From Knoellia aerolata DSM 18566 (lineage in GTDB: Bacteria > Actinomycetota > Actinomycetes > Actinomycetales > Dermatophilaceae): a stretch of DNA of 47,789 bases. Positions within the stretch are counted from its first letter, which is position 1, and every line of letters starts with the position of its first letter. This document shows, in pieces, positions 15,813 through 25,201 of this stretch. The notes beneath the pieces were generated by a model that saw nothing but the letters and a program-made list of their open reading frames with translations, searched no databases and was not told where the DNA came from. The translations under genes were made by a program, and so were the position numbers. The DNA is taken from positions 1 to 47,789 of the forward strand of contig NZ_AVPL01000026.1 of the NCBI RefSeq assembly GCF_000768695.1. The letters are read 5' to 3'.

Positions 15813-17390
15813 ATGCCGATGACGCTACGGTTCGCCGCCGCTGCGGCGGCCGGGCTCGGTTTGGATGCGGCATTTCCAGGGCGGGGCTGGTGGCCCTTGG
15901 CACCGGTCAGCTTGGCCGTGCTGTTCCTCCTCCTGCGCGGACGAGGGGTGGCCTTGGCGAGCCTTCTCGGCCTGGTCTTCGGGCTGGGCTTCTTCGTGCC
16001 TCATCTGTCGTGGTCCGGAATCTACGTCGGCCCGGTCCCATGGCTGGCCCTGTCCGCTCTGCAGGCGCTATACGTTGCGGCATTCGGCGCGACGGTCGCT
16101 GTCCTGGGTCGCCGGGTACGGACACCGTCGATCCAGCTCCTTCTGTGCCCCCCGCTGTGGCTCGCCCAAGAGGCTGCCAGGGGGAGTACGCCTTTTGGTG
16201 GATTCCCGTGGGGACGCGTGGCGTTCTCCCAAGCGGACAGCCCTGCCCTGGGCTGGGCGTGGCTCGGTGGCGCGCCGCTCGTGACCTTCGTTGTCGCCGC
16301 CGCGGCAGCCCTGTCTGGATTAGCGATGCTGCAGCTGCGGCCTCATCGGTGGGGCGGGCCCGGACACGTCCGTGCCGGGTTTGCACTGCTGGTGGGCGCG
16401 GCAACGCTGGTAGCGGCCGGAGCCCCGCTTCTCGCACTCGGGCAGGATGCGCGCTCCGATGGCTTGTCCGTCGCGGCCGTGCAGGGCAATGTCGCAGAAC
16501 CTGGCCTGGAGTTCAACGCTGAGCGCCGAGCGGTCCTGGCCAACCACGTCGATGGCACGCTTCGGCTGGCTCGGGAGGTCCAGGAGGGACGACGTGCCAA
16601 GCCCGACATCGTGCTGTGGCCGGAGAACTCCAGCGACATTGACCCCATCCGGGACGCGGCGGCCGAGCGTGAGATCACCAGGGCAGCAGCAGCGGTGGGT
16701 GTACCGGTAGTCGTCGGGGCGGTACTAGCGGAACCGGCACCGAAGGTCTCCAACTCGACGCTCGTCTGGGGCCCGACAGGCCGGGTTGTCGACCGGTACG
16801 ACAAGCACCGGCCGGTCCCCTTCGCTGAGTACGTCCCGTATCGATCCTTCTTTCGGGCCATCACGCGCACCGTCGACCTGGTTCGTACCGACTTTGCCGC
16901 GGGCAACGGTGCCCACATCGTCGACGCCGGTCCAGTGCGCCTCGGGGTGGCGATCTGTTTCGAGGTCGCGTTCGATGACCATTTGCGCACGGCAGTGAAA
17001 CAAGGTGCGCAGCTCCTGTTCGTCCCCACCAACAACGCCACCTTCGGCCGTACCGATGAAAGCGTGCAGCAGCTCGCGATGTCACGCCTGAGGGCGGTGG
17101 AACTCGGCCGTTCCGTGGCTCACGTGTCCACCGTCGGAGTCAGCGCCCTGATCCGGCCGGACGGACGGCTCGTCGTCCGTGGTGGTCACTTCACCACGGA
17201 GGTCCTGAGCGCATCACTGCCCCTGTCGACGACGATCACCCCAGCCGTGCAGATCGGCGGCGCACTTGAGATCGCGATCATCGCGACCGGCCTCCTGCTA
17301 CCGGTCCTGGCCCGCAGCCGGCGCTTACGACCTCGCAACAGCCCGCCACGACGGCTGGTTCATCCCTGCCAGGGCCTGCTGCATCCCTAG
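15813..17390 (+). CDS. lnt: Apolipoprotein N-acyltransferase
   Basis: 525 aa. About six N-terminal transmembrane helices, a nitrilase-fold domain and a C-terminal helix, as in Lnt. The catalytic triad is visible: Glu in LWPENSSD, Lys in YDKHRPVPFAEYVP and Cys in AICFEVAF. The enzyme adds the third acyl chain to the N-terminal Cys of lipoproteins. The ATG at 15813 is followed two codons later by another; no strong ribosome site decides between them. It stands alone, without the mannosyl transferase found next to lnt on many actinobacterial chromosomes, so it is probably an accessory copy serving lipoproteins such as the multicopper oxidase and TlpA here. Confidence 0.93.
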   Translation: MPMTLRFAAAAAAGLGLDAAFPGRGWWPLAPVSLAVLFLLLRGRGVALASLLGLVFGLGFFVPHLSWSGIYVGPVPWLALSALQALYVAAFGATVAVLGRRVRTPSIQLLLCPPLWLAQEAARGSTPFGGFPWGRVAFSQADSPALGWAWLGGAPLVTFVVAAAAALSGLAMLQLRPHRWGGPGHVRAGFALLVGAATLVAAGAPLLALGQDARSDGLSVAAVQGNVAEPGLEFNAERRAVLANHVDGTLRLAREVQEGRRAKPDIVLWPENSSDIDPIRDAAAEREITRAAAAVGVPVVVGAVLAEPAPKVSNSTLVWGPTGRVVDRYDKHRPVPFAEYVPYRSFFRAITRTVDLVRTDFAAGNGAHIVDAGPVRLGVAICFEVAFDDHLRTAVKQGAQLLFVPTNNATFGRTDESVQQLAMSRLRAVELGRSVAHVSTVGVSALIRPDGRLVVRGGHFTTEVLSASLPLSTTITPAVQIGGALEIAIIATGLLLPVLARSRRLRPRNSPPRRLVHPCQGLLHP

Positions 17391-17500
17391 ACGCACGCGA
17401 GGGCACTCGCGCGTGGTTCACACAGAGGAGTCGCGCCAGGCAATCGGGGGCCCTGACTGACCACGACGCCGCATTCGCCAGTTGGCAGACTCTGCAGGTG

Positions 17501-17595
17501 GTCGTCGTGAAGTCTTAGCTGTTGTTCGCTCCGGCCGCGCTCTCGAAGATTGGGCGCGTGGCTGGTACGGCAGGAGATGCGCCAATACAACGGCT
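17501..17595 (+). pseudogene. Decayed YnfA/UPF0060 fragment
   Basis: VVVKS-stop-LLFAPAALSKIG, then after a frame change AWLVRQEMRQYNG, matches the start of YnfA-family proteins ([25 protein letters not shown]). It contains a nonsense codon and a frameshift. It resembles the longer YnfA pseudogene at 30894. The rest of the 17391-17750 gap holds nothing recognisable. Confidence 0.65.
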
Positions 17596-17750
17596 GATTG
17601 CCAGTAGTCCCACTGCGGCGGCTTGCTCGTCGCGCGCGTGCGTGTCCTACATCCCCAAGTCGTTAGGAACCTGAGCGGAACACCTATCCGGATCACGGGC
17701 ACCCAACGAAGACCGGGGTCCTCACAATGAGGGAGCGCACCATGGCCATG

Positions 17751-18734
17751 TCAGAGGCCCGAGTAGGAGTGCATGCCAACGAAGTACATGTTGACAATGG
17801 AGTAGTTGACGATGATGCAAACAAAGCCCGCGACCGCGATCCACGTCGCCGACTGACGTCGCCATCCGCGCGTCACCCGGGCATGCATGTAGGCCGCGTA
17901 GACGACCCAGATGATGAACGTCCACACCTCCTTGGGGTCCCAGTTCCAGTAGGAGCCCCAGGCCTGCCGGGCCCAGATGGCGCCGGCGATGAGGGTGAAC
18001 GTCCACAGCGGGAACGCGACGATGTGCAGCCCGTAGCTGAGGCGCTCAAGGGTGCGCGAGTCGGGCAGTACGCGCAGCAGACCGCGACGCTCACCGAAAT
18101 GGTCCTTGGCCAGGTAGAGGAGCGCGACGACGAACCCGACGGCGAACAGCCCGACCGAGATGGTGGCGACGGTGACGTGGATGACGAGCCAGATGCTCTT
18201 GAGCGACGGCATGAGCTCGGCCGCCTCGGTGTACCAGATCGTGTTGGCGAGCCCGAGCAGGATGAGCACCGGGGCGACCACGAAGACCCCGAGCCAGCGC
18301 AGGTCGCGTCGCAGACCCCACACGAGGAAGACCGCCATTGTGAACAGGGCTGAGGCGACGCCGAACTCGAACATGTTACCCAGAGGCCAGCGCTCCACCG
18401 ACGCACCACGCAGAACGGCCGAGGTCAGCAGCATGAGCGTGCCCAGGATGGCGAGTGTCTCGGCGATCCCTCCGGCCTTGCGGGCCCGCAGCGGCACGTC
18501 GGACTCGGTCGCGGGCGCAGCCCCGGCCCCATGCGGCGACGCATCGCCGGACACCGTGCCACCACCCGCGGCGACGAGCTCGCGGTCGACCGCGTCCGCG
18601 GGCTCGGCCCGGTCGTCACGCGCCGGGAGCAGCCCGGCGAGGTAGCCGGCATACCCGAGCATCGAGAAGGTGAGCACCGCCATGGCGGAGTAGAGGCTGA
18701 GGTTGGCATAGTTCGCCAGGGTCTCGTTGGTCAC
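17751..18734 (-). CDS. ccsB: Cytochrome c biogenesis protein CcsB/CcsA type
   Basis: 327 aa with about eight transmembrane helices and the haem-binding WGSYWNWDPKEVWTF motif that defines the CcmC/CcsA superfamily. With ResB it forms the system II haem delivery and ligation complex for c-type cytochromes at the outer face. The N-terminal loop (about residues 36-80) is a long polar insert. The start overlaps the resB stop by 4 bp. Last gene of tlpA-ccdA-resB-ccsB. Confidence 0.94.
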   Translation of the reverse strand: MTNETLANYANLSLYSAMAVLTFSMLGYAGYLAGLLPARDDRAEPADAVDRELVAAGGGTVSGDASPHGAGAAPATESDVPLRARKAGGIAETLAILGTLMLLTSAVLRGASVERWPLGNMFEFGVASALFTMAVFLVWGLRRDLRWLGVFVVAPVLILLGLANTIWYTEAAELMPSLKSIWLVIHVTVATISVGLFAVGFVVALLYLAKDHFGERRGLLRVLPDSRTLERLSYGLHIVAFPLWTFTLIAGAIWARQAWGSYWNWDPKEVWTFIIWVVYAAYMHARVTRGWRRQSATWIAVAGFVCIIVNYSIVNMYFVGMHSYSGL

Positions 18735-20320
18735 GTGCGTCGTTCCTTCAGTCGGGTGAGGACGTCCTCGAGCTGCTCGCCCATGCCCTCGTCGTCGTCC
18801 TTGGCCAGTCCGCCGATGCTCACTACGGTACGTCCCTCGTCCGGGGCCGGCGCCACCCGCACGAAGACCCGACGCCGCCGGATCGTCAGCGACAGGAGCA
18901 GTCCCACCAGCGCCACGAGCGAGGACGCCAAGGTGAACTCCTTGCCCGGGTCGCTGCGGATGGAGATGCCGGCGAACCGCTCGAGCCCGTCGAAGGTGAT
19001 GGTGCCCTGACCGCCGGGCAACGTGTAGGTCTGGCCCGGCGTGAGCCAGATCCGGAGGAGGCCGGTGCCCGCCTTGTTCTTGAGCTGAGTCATCTCGGCG
19101 GTGTCGAGTGAGTAGACCGACTGCGGGCGACCGCCGGGGAACAGGGTCCCTTCGAAGGCCGTCAGGGCGAGAGCCGGCTCGAGCGCATCCGGGAAGATCG
19201 AGCGCGGCCCCTGCTCGTCGAGGACGGCCGTGGGCAGGAAGAGCCCGGCGAACCCGAGCTGCTTGCCCACGGCACCCGCGCCGGCGACCTTGACGGCACC
19301 GACGGACGTGTAAAGGTTGTCCTGTGCCAGGAACGGTGTCACCTCCGAATAGGTGACCTCGCCTTCGGCATTCTTCACGGTGAGGCGCGGCGCATAGCCG
19401 TTGCCGAGCAGGAACGCGGTCCCGCCGCCGGTCTCGAGAGGCCCGTTGACCCGGATGACCTTCTTCTCGACCTTCGCGCCGGGTTCCTTGGTGAAATCGA
19501 CGTATGCCGTGAAGTCCCGTGGCGACCCGAACTGCCCTTGGCCTTGGACGTCGGTCTCGAACTCGGCGTCGAAGCGGGTGAGCTTCATCGCGAAGGGCTC
19601 GAAGTCGGCAGTGTCCACGAGCGGCCCCGGGCTGAGGGTGTCAAAGCGCGCCGCAGTGTTGGCGAACGTCTGCCCCACCGGGATGATGACGTCACCCTTC
19701 CACCCGAGCAGGTTTCCCCAGGCCATGCCGAGGATGACGCCGATGAGCGCGAGGTGGAAGAAGAGGTTGCCCGTCTCCTTGAGGTAGCCCTTCTCCGCGG
19801 AGACCGTGAAGTTGTCGTGCGAGTGGGTGCGGAAGCGGCTGGACCTGAGCGCTGCCCGGACGTCGCCCAGCACAGCGTCGGGAGACCCGTCAACGGTCAC
19901 CGAGTTGTGGGCAGCCAGTCGCTCCAGCCGTTTCGGCGCGCGCGGTGGCTGCGAGCGCATGGCCTTCCAGTGGATCTTGGAACGCGGCAGGACGCAGCCG
20001 ACGAGTGAGACGAGGAGCAGCAGGTAGATGGCGGCGAACCACGGTGAGGCGTAGACCTCGAAGAACCCGAGGCTGTCAAGGATCGGCCCAGCCGTCTCGT
20101 GCCGAGCCATCCAGTCCACCGTGCGCACGGCGTCGATGGAGCGCTGCGGGAAGATCGAGCCGGGCAGGGCAGCGACCGCGAGGAGCAGCAGCAGGAAGAG
20201 GGCCGTGCGCATCGAGGTCAGCTGGCGCCACGCGAACCGCAGCAGCCCGAGCGTGCCGAGCGTCGGCTGGGCGATACCCTCGTCGCGCCGGGGGTCGCTC
20301 GGCTGGGTCGAGAGGCTCAT
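18731..20320 (-). CDS. resB: Cytochrome c biogenesis protein ResB
   Basis: 529 aa. Three transmembrane helices near the N-terminus (residues about 40-60, 95-115 and 185-210), a large extracytoplasmic domain and a last helix near residue 460, as in ResB. Typical is LPGSIFPQRSID after helix 1 and GNLFFHLALIGVILGMA in helix 3. Partner of CcsB in system II. Start at 20320 shares one base with the ccdA stop (TGATG), which decides against the much longer upstream open frame that runs antisense-like through ccdA. Confidence 0.93.
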   Translation of the reverse strand: MSLSTQPSDPRRDEGIAQPTLGTLGLLRFAWRQLTSMRTALFLLLLLAVAALPGSIFPQRSIDAVRTVDWMARHETAGPILDSLGFFEVYASPWFAAIYLLLLVSLVGCVLPRSKIHWKAMRSQPPRAPKRLERLAAHNSVTVDGSPDAVLGDVRAALRSSRFRTHSHDNFTVSAEKGYLKETGNLFFHLALIGVILGMAWGNLLGWKGDVIIPVGQTFANTAARFDTLSPGPLVDTADFEPFAMKLTRFDAEFETDVQGQGQFGSPRDFTAYVDFTKEPGAKVEKKVIRVNGPLETGGGTAFLLGNGYAPRLTVKNAEGEVTYSEVTPFLAQDNLYTSVGAVKVAGAGAVGKQLGFAGLFLPTAVLDEQGPRSIFPDALEPALALTAFEGTLFPGGRPQSVYSLDTAEMTQLKNKAGTGLLRIWLTPGQTYTLPGGQGTITFDGLERFAGISIRSDPGKEFTLASSLVALVGLLLSLTIRRRRVFVRVAPAPDEGRTVVSIGGLAKDDDEGMGEQLEDVLTRLKERRT

Positions 20321-21069
20321 CAGATCGCCACCTTGAAGCCGGAGACGAGCTCCGCCTGAAGCCAGCGGGTGAGGTCTTCCCAGACTCCGGTGAGGAGCAG
20401 CAGCCCGACGACGATGAGCAGCCCGCCGCCGACGTACTGGACGGCGCGGTGGTGCTGTCGGACCCAGCCGGAGACGCGGCCGAAGCGTTCGATCCCGGCT
20501 GCCGCGAGGATGAAGGGCAGACCCAGCCCAAGGGCGTATGCCGTGGCGAGAGTGACCGCGCGACCGGTGCTCGGGTTCGTGGTCGAGGCTGAAAGGGTCA
20601 TGACGGCGGCGAGGGTGGGGCCGGTGCAGGGCGCCCAGCCAAGACCGAAGACGGCCCCGACCATCGGTGCCCCGAGGAGCCCGGTCCGCGGGCGCCACGA
20701 CGGGGCGAGCCGACGCTGTGAACCTGCGCCGGCGCCGAGCCCAAGGAAAACCAGGCCCATGAGGATGATGAACACGCCCCCGACCCGCATGAGCAGCTCA
20801 CGGTGCACCGTCAGCGAACGGCCGACGGTGGCGACGAAGATCGACCCGAGGACGAACACTGCCGCGAACCCGAGGACGAAGAGCACGGCACCCAAGACCA
20901 TCCGGCCGCGTGAACGGTGCTCCAGCGCCGTCTCGCTCAGCCCGGTGACGTAGCCGAGGAAGCCGGGGACGAGCGGCAGCACGCACGGCGACGCGAAGGA
21001 CACGAGCCCGGCGAGGGCCGCGATGAGGACGGCGATGGGTAGGGCACCGGAGGCGATGGTGTCGGTCAC
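20320..21069 (-). CDS. ccdA: CcdA-type transmembrane thiol-disulfide transporter
   Basis: 249 aa, six helices. Conserved Cys are in SFASPCVLPLVPGFLGY (helix 1) and GLGWAPCTGPTLAAV (helix 4), the pair that moves reducing equivalents across the membrane to TlpA/ResA. The gene follows tlpA by 4 bp and touches resB. A decayed copy of its last 25 codons is present at 35162. Confidence 0.95.
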   Translation of the reverse strand: MTDTIASGALPIAVLIAALAGLVSFASPCVLPLVPGFLGYVTGLSETALEHRSRGRMVLGAVLFVLGFAAVFVLGSIFVATVGRSLTVHRELLMRVGGVFIILMGLVFLGLGAGAGSQRRLAPSWRPRTGLLGAPMVGAVFGLGWAPCTGPTLAAVMTLSASTTNPSTGRAVTLATAYALGLGLPFILAAAGIERFGRVSGWVRQHHRAVQYVGGGLLIVVGLLLLTGVWEDLTRWLQAELVSGFKVAI

Positions 21070-21073
21070 GGGG

Positions 21074-21691
21074 TCAGGACTTCAGCACGTCGTCGATCAG
21101 GCCCCGAAGCGTCGCGGCCGACACGACACCGCTGGCACGAGCGGCAACCCGCCCGTCACGGTCGAGGATGAGCGTGGAGGGCGGGCTCGTCGGTGCCTGA
21201 CGGCCGAAGGCCAGGATGAGGACGCCAGACTCGTCGCTCAGGCTCGGGTAGGTCATGTTCTGCGTCGCCACAAACGCCCGACCGCGCTCGGGGGACTCAC
21301 GGAAGTCGATGCCCATGAACTGCACCGGCTTCTTGGCTGCCTGGACCTCGGTCCAGACCTTCTCGAGGTCGGGAACCTCCTCGATGCAGGGTGGGCACCA
21401 CGAGCCCCAGAGGTTGATGACGACGATGTCCTTGCCGCGGGCGGACGTGCTCGACCACTCCGTGCCGTCGAGGGTCGTGCCCTCGAGCGTGATGGGCTTC
21501 AACCGCTTGGCGACCGGGATCTGCTCGATCGCACCGTTGCCGGCAATGTAGCCCTTCTGGTCGCCCCGCTTGGCCTGCTCAGCGATGGAGTTGGGATCCG
21601 ACGAGCAGCCTCCAATGGTTAGCAGAGCAACGCACGAGGCGAGGGCAATGCCAGCGCGGATCACGGCATACCGAGTGGTGTGACGAGTCAT
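21074..21691 (-). CDS. TlpA/ResA-family lipoprotein thioredoxin
   Basis: 205 aa. Signal with lipobox IGGC (Cys29) then a thioredoxin fold with WCPPC at 98-102 and a cis-Pro segment (SPPSTLILD). It is expected to keep apocytochrome c CxxCH cysteines reduced, using electrons from CcdA. The start at 21691 places the signal peptide correctly; the longer open frame to 21877 adds a non-signal leader. First gene of the system II operon. Confidence 0.93.
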   Translation of the reverse strand: MTRHTTRYAVIRAGIALASCVALLTIGGCSSDPNSIAEQAKRGDQKGYIAGNGAIEQIPVAKRLKPITLEGTTLDGTEWSSTSARGKDIVVINLWGSWCPPCIEEVPDLEKVWTEVQAAKKPVQFMGIDFRESPERGRAFVATQNMTYPSLSDESGVLILAFGRQAPTSPPSTLILDRDGRVAARASGVVSAATLRGLIDDVLKS

Positions 21692-21873
21692 GCGCACGCC
21701 CCCGAAGGGACGAGGGGCAACGATGCCGCAGCGGGCTCGCTGTAAGCGGGCAACTCGAGCTCGTCTCTGCGGTTCGACAAGGCGTCGGTCTGGGTCATGG
21801 CTGAGATTGTCGCAAACGAACCAGAGCGGTCGGTCGGCTGGCGGGCGAAGCAGTCGCAGTCCGTCCGTACGGG

Positions 21874-22227
21874 TCACCGAGCGCTCCGCGGGTGCGCATG
21901 CAGATCACCAGCATGATGCTTCTCCGTTCCGTGTCTTGAGGAGTTGCTCGGTGAGTCCCAACCTTTTGTGACGGCGCCGTAGCGGCGCGGGGCCCACCAC
22001 TTGGCTTCGCCGGCCAGCCGCATGATCGCGGGGACGAGCAGGGTGCGGACGATTGTGGCGTCGAGGGCGACGGCGAGGGTGAGGCCCACGCCGATCACCT
22101 TCAGGGCGGTGAGATCAAAGGCGGCGAGGGCCAAGAAGACGACGGCGAGACCGACCGGGGCGGGCCCGGTGGCGCTTATCCGCAAGGCGCTTGAGTCTTC
22201 CTCGATGACGTCGCTGATCCCTCGCAT
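21874..22227 (-). pseudogene. C-terminal fragment of an MMPL/RND-family transporter
   Basis: The readable homologous part is FLALAAFDLTALKVIGVG then LTLAVALDATIVRTLLVPAI and MRLAGEAKWWAPR, the last helices of MMPL proteins. The first 25 residues and the tail after 21960 do not belong to the family. Over 90 percent of the transporter is missing. It abuts the cmtR promoter region. Confidence 0.75.
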
Positions 22228-22266
22228 TCGCCCTGGGGACCCTCCTCAAGCACCCCCGCCATTGGG

Positions 22267-22296
22267 TTGGACGATCAATGGACCTCACGCTATCAT
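22267..22296 (+). promoter_or_regulatory. Promoter of cmtR operon, leaderless
   Basis: TTGGAC (22267-22272), 18 bp spacer, TATCAT (22291-22296), then 6 nt to the ATG at 22303. The transcript would start at or next to the start codon, and no ribosome site is present. Confidence 0.6.
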
Positions 22297-22302
22297 CGGG
22301 AC

Positions 22303-22704
22303 ATGGCGATGACAACGGCGCAAGAAACGGCTGCGGTAGACCTTGGGCTGCGGCGCGGCGCTGCCCTGTTCCACGGCCTCGCGGATCGCAACCGGTTGGC
22401 GATCGTTCGGCAGCTCGCCCAGGGGGAGCGTCGGGTGGTGGACCTCACCAAGGCCCTCGATCTGGCCCAAGGCACCGTGTCGGGCCATCTGGCGTGCCTA
22501 CGTGACTGCGGTCTGATCGTCGGTCGGCCCGAGGGGCGGCAGATGTTCTACGCCATCGCCCACCCCGAGCTGATGGACCTCATCGGCGCGGCCGAGCAGC
22601 TGCTCGCCCTGACCGGCGAGGCCGTCGAGCTGTGCTCCACCTACGGCCCCGCCGACACTCACCCCGAGCCCACCCCCACTGCCACCAAGGAAGTAGCACC
22701 GTGA
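22303..22704 (+). CDS. cmtR: CmtR-type ArsR/SmtB metal sensor
   Basis: 133 aa winged-helix repressor. The Cd/Pb ligand set of Mycobacterium tuberculosis CmtR is present: Cys65 and Cys69 in the recognition helix (HLACLRDCGLI) and Cys111 near the C-terminus (VELCSTYG). It should repress this operon until Cd(II) or Pb(II) binds. The next gene starts inside its stop (GTGA). Start at 22303 is supported by the promoter spacing; an ATG 6 nt later (MTTAQE) is an alternative. Confidence 0.9.
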   Translation: MAMTTAQETAAVDLGLRRGAALFHGLADRNRLAIVRQLAQGERRVVDLTKALDLAQGTVSGHLACLRDCGLIVGRPEGRQMFYAIAHPELMDLIGAAEQLLALTGEAVELCSTYGPADTHPEPTPTATKEVAP

Positions 22705-24668
22705 CGGACGCCTGCGGCTGCGAACACGACGAGCCCCGCAACGACGACGAGCTGGAGGAGCACGAGCCGGACCGGTTGTGGGAGGTCACCGAGCTGCGGT
22801 TCGCCGCCCTCGCCGGACTCTTCCTGCTCGCGGGATTCCTTGCCGACCTCAACGACGCCTCCCGGGGCGTGGTGACCGGCCTGAACGCCATCGCGCTAGC
22901 GCTGGGGGCCTGGACGTTCGTGCCGAGCACGCTGAAGCGGCTGGCCAGGGGCAAGATTGGCGTCGGCACCCTGATGACGATCGCCGCCGTCGGCGCGGTC
23001 ATCCTCGGCGAGGTCGCCGAGGCTGCCATGCTGGCCTTCCTCTACTCCATCAGCGAGGGCCTGGAGGAATACGCCGTAGCCCGCACCCGCCGCGGCCTGC
23101 GCGCGCTGCTGTCCCTGGTCCCGGCCGAGGCCACCATCCTCCGCGACGGCGCCCAGGTCACCGTGGCCCCCGCGGGGCTCTCGATCGGAGACGTGCTCCT
23201 GGTCCGGCCAGGTGAGCGCGTCGCCACTGACGGCGTCATCCGCACCGGCCGCACCGCCCTGGACGTCTCCGCCCTCACCGGCGAGTCCGTACCGGTCGAA
23301 GCGGGCGTCGGGGACACCGTCTACGCCGGTTCCATTAACGGCACCGGGGCCCTCGAGGTCGAGGTCACCGCCACCGCCGAGGACAACTCCCTGGCGCGCA
23401 TCGTCAACATCGTCGAGGCCGAGCAGTCCCGCAAGGGCGACGCCCAGCGGCTGGCCGATCGCATCGCCAAACCCTTGGTGCCCGGAATCATGGTCCTCGC
23501 CGCCGTCATCGCGATCGCCGGCAGTCTGCTCGGCGATCCCGCGACTTGGATCGAACGGGCCCTGGTGGTCCTGGTCGCCGCCTCCCCGTGTGCGCTGGCG
23601 ATTTCCGTGCCGGTCACCGTCGTCGCCGCCATCGGTGCCGCCAGCCGCATCGGCGCCCTGGTCAAGGGGGGCGCCGCTCTGGAGGCGCTGGGCCGGATCC
23701 GTGCCGTCGCCCTGGACAAGACCGGCACCCTGACCCGCAACGAACCCGCTGTCGTCGAGGTCGCCACTGTTCCCGGCCGGACCCGAGAGCACGTCCTCGA
23801 CATCGCGGCCGCCTTGGAGTCCCGCAGTGAGCACCCCCTGGCCCGCGCGATTTTGGCCGCCGTCACCGACCACCGCGATGCCCAGGACGTCGAGGCGGTC
23901 ACCGGCGCAGGTCTGACCGGCACGATCGACGGCCGGCCGGCCCGCCTGGGGCGGCCCGACTGGATCCCCGCCGGTGAGCTCGCCGGGCCCGTCACTGCCA
24001 TGCAGGAAGCGGGCGCCACTGCCGTGCTGGTCGAGTACGACGGAGTCGTGATCGGGGCCGTCGCGGTCCGCGATGACCTGCGCCCCGAGGCCGCCGAGGT
24101 GGTCGCCCGGCTTCGTGCCAGCGGCTACCAGGTCGCGATGCTCACCGGCGACAACGCATGCACCGCCGCCGCCTTGGCCGCCCAGGCCGGCATCACTGAT
24201 GTCCACGCCGACCTCCGCCCCGAGGACAAGTCGACCATCATCCGCCGGCTCCGTGAGAGCACCCCGACCGCGATGGTCGGTGACGGAGTCAACGACGCCC
24301 CCGCCTTGGCCACCGCCGACGTCGGAATCGCCATGGGCGCCATGGGAAGCGACGTCGCCATCGAGACCGCCGACGTAGCCCTCATGGGTGAGGACCTGCG
24401 CCACCTGCCGCACACCCTGACCCACGCGCGCCGCGCCAGGTCGATCATGCTGCAAAACGTTGGCCTCTCCTTGGGCCTGATCGCCATCCTGATCCCGCTC
24501 GCCGCCCTTGGCGTGCTCGGCCTTGCCGCCGTGGTGCTGGTTCACGAGATCGCCGAGATCTTCGTGATCGGCAACGGGGTACGCGCCGGACGCGTCCGGC
24601 CGCTTCCTCCCGCACCCGCGGCCACGCCCTCGGCGGCCGCGGTGACGGCGGAAGCCACGGCGAGGTGA
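22701..24668 (+). CDS. P1B-type heavy-metal ATPase, CtpG-like
   Basis: 655 aa. GTG start overlapping cmtR by 4 bp. Instead of an HMA domain the N-terminus has a short metal-binding tail CGCEHDE and an acidic stretch. The membrane motif is SPC rather than CPC (VAASPCALAISVPVTV, about residue 294), phosphorylated Asp339 in DKTGT, SEHPLARA, and GDGVNDAPAL at about 527. CmtR next to a CtpG-like pump is the arrangement known from M. tuberculosis; Cd/Pb export is therefore the likely job. The unusual SPC may matter for metal choice. Followed by lspA with another 4-bp overlap. Confidence 0.92.
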   Translation: MTDACGCEHDEPRNDDELEEHEPDRLWEVTELRFAALAGLFLLAGFLADLNDASRGVVTGLNAIALALGAWTFVPSTLKRLARGKIGVGTLMTIAAVGAVILGEVAEAAMLAFLYSISEGLEEYAVARTRRGLRALLSLVPAEATILRDGAQVTVAPAGLSIGDVLLVRPGERVATDGVIRTGRTALDVSALTGESVPVEAGVGDTVYAGSINGTGALEVEVTATAEDNSLARIVNIVEAEQSRKGDAQRLADRIAKPLVPGIMVLAAVIAIAGSLLGDPATWIERALVVLVAASPCALAISVPVTVVAAIGAASRIGALVKGGAALEALGRIRAVALDKTGTLTRNEPAVVEVATVPGRTREHVLDIAAALESRSEHPLARAILAAVTDHRDAQDVEAVTGAGLTGTIDGRPARLGRPDWIPAGELAGPVTAMQEAGATAVLVEYDGVVIGAVAVRDDLRPEAAEVVARLRASGYQVAMLTGDNACTAAALAAQAGITDVHADLRPEDKSTIIRRLRESTPTAMVGDGVNDAPALATADVGIAMGAMGSDVAIETADVALMGEDLRHLPHTLTHARRARSIMLQNVGLSLGLIAILIPLAALGVLGLAAVVLVHEIAEIFVIGNGVRAGRVRPLPPAPAATPSAAAVTAEATAR

Positions 24669-25201
24669 GCCGTGGGTCCGGCAGGGCCGAGACGCGAGCC
24701 CGCTCCGGACGCACATCGGTCCTGCTCGCGGCGGTGACGGTGGGCGCGATCGACTTGACCGCCAAGGCAACATCCGAGGTTCGGCTCGCCGACTCCTCGG
24801 TCGACCTCGGACTACTGCAGCTGCAGCTGGCCTACAACTCCGGCGTGGCCTTCAGCATGGGCAACACGCTGCCCGCAGGGGTAGTCGTGGCCGTCACTGC
24901 GGCCATCGCCGTAGCGCTCATGGGGTATGCCTGGAACAGGGCGCCCCAGGCAGGGTGGGTCGAAAGGATCGCCGGCGGCTCCGTGATCGGCGGGGCGGTC
25001 GCCAACGTTGTCGACCGCTCCCGCGACGGCGTGGTGACCGACTACCTGCACACCGGCTGGTGGCCCACCTTCAACCTCGCCGACACCTTCCTCAGCACCG
25101 GCTTCTCCGTGATCGCCCTGCTGCACATTCGCCGCGAACTGACGACGAGTACCCCGAAGCCGATGGAGGACCACCCGCCAGTCATGACAGGCATTGCATG
25201 A
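24665..25201 (+). CDS. lspA: Lipoprotein signal peptidase
   Basis: 178 aa, four transmembrane helices. The two catalytic Asp are in GGAVANVVDRSRDG and FNLADTFL, with the family's LAYNSGVAFSM segment. It cleaves prolipoproteins after diacylation. Overlaps the ATPase stop (GTGA). Accessory lspA genes in Cd/Pb operons are known (for example PbrC in Cupriavidus), but why they are there is not fully settled. Together with lnt the window encodes two of three lipoprotein-processing enzymes. Confidence 0.94.
   Translation: MSRGSGRAETRARSGRTSVLLAAVTVGAIDLTAKATSEVRLADSSVDLGLLQLQLAYNSGVAFSMGNTLPAGVVVAVTAAIAVALMGYAWNRAPQAGWVERIAGGSVIGGAVANVVDRSRDGVVTDYLHTGWWPTFNLADTFLSTGFSVIALLHIRRELTTSTPKPMEDHPPVMTGIA

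Noticed and set aside
18731-20698. ResB start at 20698
   Set aside because: The extra N-terminal 126 codons overlap ccdA and lack ResB features; the TGATG junction at 20320 fits better.
22896-24773. A 625-codon minus-strand frame opposite the CtpG-like ATPase
   Set aside because: The plus strand has all P-type ATPase motifs; the minus frame is low-complexity Gly/Asp/His-rich.
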